From Ectocarpus siliculosus (taxonomy: Eukaryota; Sar; Phaeophyceae; Ectocarpales; Ectocarpaceae): 18,344 nucleotides of DNA. Location of the stretch: NCBI GenBank assembly GCA_000310025.1, contig FN649727.1, forward strand, positions 6,937,079 to 6,955,422. Reading direction: 5' to 3'. The stretch's first letter is position 1; each line of letters opens with the position of its first letter. Shown in pieces: positions 16,978 to 18,344 of the stretch. The notes below the pieces were generated by a model, which saw nothing but the letters and a program-made list of their open reading frames with translations, was not told the DNA's origin and ran no database searches. The translations under genes and the position numbers were made by a program.

Positions 16978-18344
16978 GGTGTTTCTATTTGTCGCCATGG
17001 GCTTAAAACCCGACACACACATACACGGTCGCGCTCGCAGGGCACGACGCAGGCGCATATGGCAGCGCGTGATCGGCCCCGACGGAAAGATGCGCTGGCT
17101 GCAGAGCTTAGAAAGCCCCGCCACGCTGGCCGCCGCCGCAGCCGCAGCCGCCACCGCCGCCGCAGCCGCGGCCGCCGCCGCTTCCGCTTCCGCCGCCTCC
17201 GCCACCCCCCCCGGCTACCAGCCGCCGTTGATCACGCCTCCTCCGAATGCTTCCTCTACCGCCGTCGCCGCTACTGGCGACGACGACAACGGAGCGAGGC
17301 GAGGCCGTACCGGAGCCGGAGGCGTGTCCGCCGCTGCCGCCGCCGCCGCAGCCAACGCGTCCGCCGTCCTCAGGTACTGGACCTCGCGATCACGAGAACG
17401 GCTGGCAGAGGAAGGAGGAGCAGGGCCGGAGGAAGACTCGGCGACCGAGCCGCTTCTCCAGGGCCAGCAAGAGCAGCAGGCGGCGGTAGCAGTAGAGGCC
17501 GGAGAAGAGGGGGACTCGTCGCTGTCGGCCGCGGAGAGAGGGGAATCGTCGTCATCGTCGCCGCCGCAATCGCACGGTGATGAACGAGGCGCGAAGCGGG
17601 AGCGCGAAGGGTCTGACACCAGAAGCGATGATGGATCCTGGGCGCGTCTGTCGTCGGCCGGGAGCGACGACGGCGGGGGGGCGGGGCGCCCGAACGGCAG
17701 CGGGAGCGACGGCGGCAGCCGAACCCGCAGCCGAACCCGCAGCAAAGACAAGGGCAAGGTGTTGCCAGCTGCTGTGAAGACAGCGTCGGCGGCGAGGGAA
17801 GCGGTGACTCTGACCCGACGTGACTCGTTCGGGGACGAGATCATGTTGACCAAGTGCCCTGGTTTCTACGCCACGTGAGGATTTATTTTTTTGAAGAGCA
17901 GCTGTTCCCTCCCCATTCGCCCGCTCCCCGTTTTGTAGGTTGCACGGCAGTCGCACACGGCCCGACCACAGACCAAGGTTTCGTCGGGGCATTTGTATGT
18001 CCGCGGTGTTGCGGTACATCCGAGAGTTTTGTAGTCCGCCACGGTCACACCATCATCACCATATCGTATGGAGTGGTGCTGCTTCGCTTCCAAGAAGCAA
18101 AGAACCAATCTCTGTCTCTCTCCCTCTCTCTCGCTCTCTCTACCTACCTTCTTGTGGAATCGTTTCTCCCGCCGGTGTCCTTCTTGTGGCTTTCAACAGT
18201 TTCAACGATGTACACATCGTGGATACCGCGCTTCTTCAAGTATCCAGGACCGTGCGGAAAACAATTGTGAATATCCCCATGGCCCCCTATGTTTCCACAA
18301 AGAGTGGTACGTACTTGACGTTACTTTGCTTCCCCCGTGTCGCC
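11731..18344 (+). CDS. Unrecognised membrane protein with PSI-like domain and RanBP2-type zinc finger, 3' partial
   Basis: Join(11731..11955, 13357..13545, 13976..14104, 15454..15776, 16327..16539, 17041..17874, 18200..>18306), continuing past the right edge. Phases agree throughout (0, 0, 0, 2, 2, 2). Residues 20-78 hold eight cysteines (20, 26, 29, 40, 43, 59, 69, 78) with TCESC, CLWC and GGLCVPRFG, a PSI-type (plexin-semaphorin-integrin) pattern; the eighth comes from exon 2, which supports the splice. Residues 84-104 are a membrane span with CCCC at its end, followed by RK, suggesting N-outside, C-cytosolic topology without a cleaved signal. Residues 154-173 are a RanBP2 zinc finger: W154, C156, C159, N163, C170, C173. 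Then come a Gly/Glu-rich part, an Asp/Asn run, a basic segment (RRRRIWQRVIGPDGK), a polyalanine tract and a Ser-rich region. The last exon (FNDVHIVDTALLQV) was not recognised. Function unknown. Confidence 0.72.
12285..12305 (+). repeat. (CAG)7 microsatellite, intronic
   Basis: Seven CAG units within intron 1 of the PSI/zinc-finger gene. Not translated under the model given. Confidence 0.9.
12804..13036 (+). repeat. Near-perfect 119-base tandem duplication
   Basis: Copy 1 starts at 12804 and copy 2 at 12923, period 119. Over the 114 aligned bases I see one mismatch (GTGTGAAG against GTGTCAAG), so the duplication is recent or kept homogeneous. It lies in intron 1 of the PSI/zinc-finger gene. 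The period is not a multiple of three. Confidence 0.95.
13622..13975 (+). repeat. Five-copy array of about 70 bases ending at a 3' splice site
   Basis: Units begin ACACGAACGGCTGTCTAGTA or a close variant at about 13622, 13693, 13759, 13829 and 13901, each continuing with CCCAATTTGAGAAACGTATGC. The fifth unit runs into ACACCCCCACCCCCTTAG, the acceptor of the zinc-finger exon at 13976. The array fills most of the 430-base intron 2. Confidence 0.92.
14776..14792 (+). repeat. C17 homopolymer, intronic
   Basis: Seventeen consecutive C. Its length is likely to be polymorphic or prone to sequencing error. It does not fall in predicted coding sequence. Confidence 0.9.
14851..15030 (+). repeat. Diverged 90-base tandem duplication
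   Basis: Two copies, starting at about 14851 and 14941, share CAGCCCTTTTT, CGTCCTTCTCCACGTTGAA and GTGGCTCC with several substitutions between. It lies in intron 3 of the PSI/zinc-finger gene. The long minus-strand frames across it are by-products of the repeat. Confidence 0.85.
15396..15453 (+). repeat. AAATC repeat, (TG)10 and T8 tract at a 3' splice site
   Basis: Four and a half ATCAA units (15396-15418), then ten TG units (15419-15438), CG, eight T (15441-15448) and GTCAG. The acceptor for the exon starting at 15454 follows directly, so the dinucleotide repeat and T run form its pyrimidine tract region. Confidence 0.9.
15777..16326 (+). other. Intron 4 of the PSI/zinc-finger gene
   Basis: Intron of 550 bases, rich in T and TG, with acceptor TTTTTTTTAG. 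Two usable donors lie 30 bases apart (GTGGGT at 15777, GTGAAG at 15807), both phase 2. No gene seen inside. Confidence 0.65.
16520..16680 (+). repeat. Three-copy array of about 60 bases overlapping an exon end and its donor
   Basis: Copy 1 starts inside the exon (TTGACAGAACGGCAAAAGAG) and includes the real donor GTGAGT at 16540. Copies 2 (16582) and 3 (about 16641) lie in the intron. All share GTGTTGGGC and the first two share ATGGTCGGCGGGGC or a near variant. Copy 3 keeps AAAGAG followed by GTGGCC, a donor-like junction at 16661. Confidence 0.88.
16814..16855 (+). repeat. Six-copy heptanucleotide array (GTCTCAT)n, intronic
   Basis: Six 7-base units, GTCTCAT with GTCTCAC and GTCTCGT variants, in intron 5 of the PSI/zinc-finger gene. 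Confidence 0.92.
16943..16974 (+). repeat. (CT)16 microsatellite upstream of a 3' splice site
   Basis: Sixteen CT units, ending 66 bases before the acceptor GCTCGCAG at 17040. It may serve as a distant pyrimidine tract or bind polypyrimidine-tract proteins. Confidence 0.92.
17125..17210 (+). repeat. GCC/GCA trinucleotide-rich tract coding polyalanine
   Basis: Within exon 6 of the PSI/zinc-finger gene, mixed GCC, GCA, GCG and GCT codons encode about 25 alanines with a few Thr and Ser (residues about 390-420). The mixed codons make it less slippage-prone than a pure repeat. Confidence 0.85.

Noticed and set aside
17060-17105. WW domain (WQRVIGPDGKMRWL)
   Set aside because: The central aromatic pair and the closing W-x2-P pattern are missing.
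16684-17580. Long Arg-rich plus-strand open frame of 298 codons
   Set aside because: It is the shifted frame of the GCC-rich exon 17041-17874, with implausible Arg-rich content, and it spans a predicted intron.
17215-17853. Minus-strand open frame of 212 codons
   Set aside because: Antisense shadow of the GC-rich exon. It mirrors Ser/Ala/Pro codon bias and has no domain.
17360-18306. HECT ubiquitin ligase start in the C-terminal visible part (TLTRRDSFGDEI)
   Set aside because: The likeness to the start of a HECT domain is superficial. The next exon (FNDVHIVDTALLQV) does not follow the HECT pattern, so no function is assigned.

Overview
The window reads as nuclear DNA of an intron-rich photosynthetic eukaryote, most likely a stramenopile and probably a brown alga of the Ectocarpus type. 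Three things support this. Every recognisable gene is split by GT-AG introns of about 170 to 1400 bases. One gene carries a bipartite plastid presequence with a phenylalanine at the signal cleavage site, the hallmark of secondary red-lineage plastids. Another gene encodes a flagellar dynein assembly factor, so the organism makes motile cells. No bacterial-style operon, ribosome binding site, CRISPR array, tRNA or recognisable transposon was seen.

Layout, left to right. (1) 91-4265, minus strand: the N-terminal part of an OSCA/CSC1/TMEM63 (DUF221) mechanosensitive or osmosensitive cation channel, rebuilt from six exons whose phases all agree; it runs off the left edge. Its first coding exon is not settled; a candidate lies at 5367-5470. 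(2) 5913-6982, plus strand: a two-exon gene for a small nuclear-encoded thylakoid membrane protein of 158 residues with signal peptide, transit peptide and thylakoid-transfer segment. (3) 8338-11433, minus strand: a complete four-exon gene for DNAAF4 (DYX1C1), 727 residues, with CS domain, DYX motif and an enlarged, apparently duplicated TPR region. (4) 11731 to the right edge, plus strand: the start of a large gene for an unrecognised membrane protein with an eight-cysteine PSI-like domain, one membrane span, a RanBP2-type zinc finger and long low-complexity basic/acidic regions; seven exons are visible.

Genes 1 and 2 are divergent, 2 and 3 convergent, and 3 and 4 divergent with only 297 bases between start codons. 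The genes do not form a pathway; this is an ordinary stretch of chromosome.

The most striking unexplained structure is in the introns. Several carry degenerate tandem arrays anchored at splice sites. Two contain copies of the exon end and 5' splice site, one is an array of branch-point-like CTGAC motifs next to a 3' splice site, one is a five-copy 70-base array ending at a 3' splice site, and one 3' splice site is preceded by a TG10-CG-T8 tract. All gene models are by-eye reconstructions from codon phase, splice consensus and family resemblance; no search or transcript data were available.
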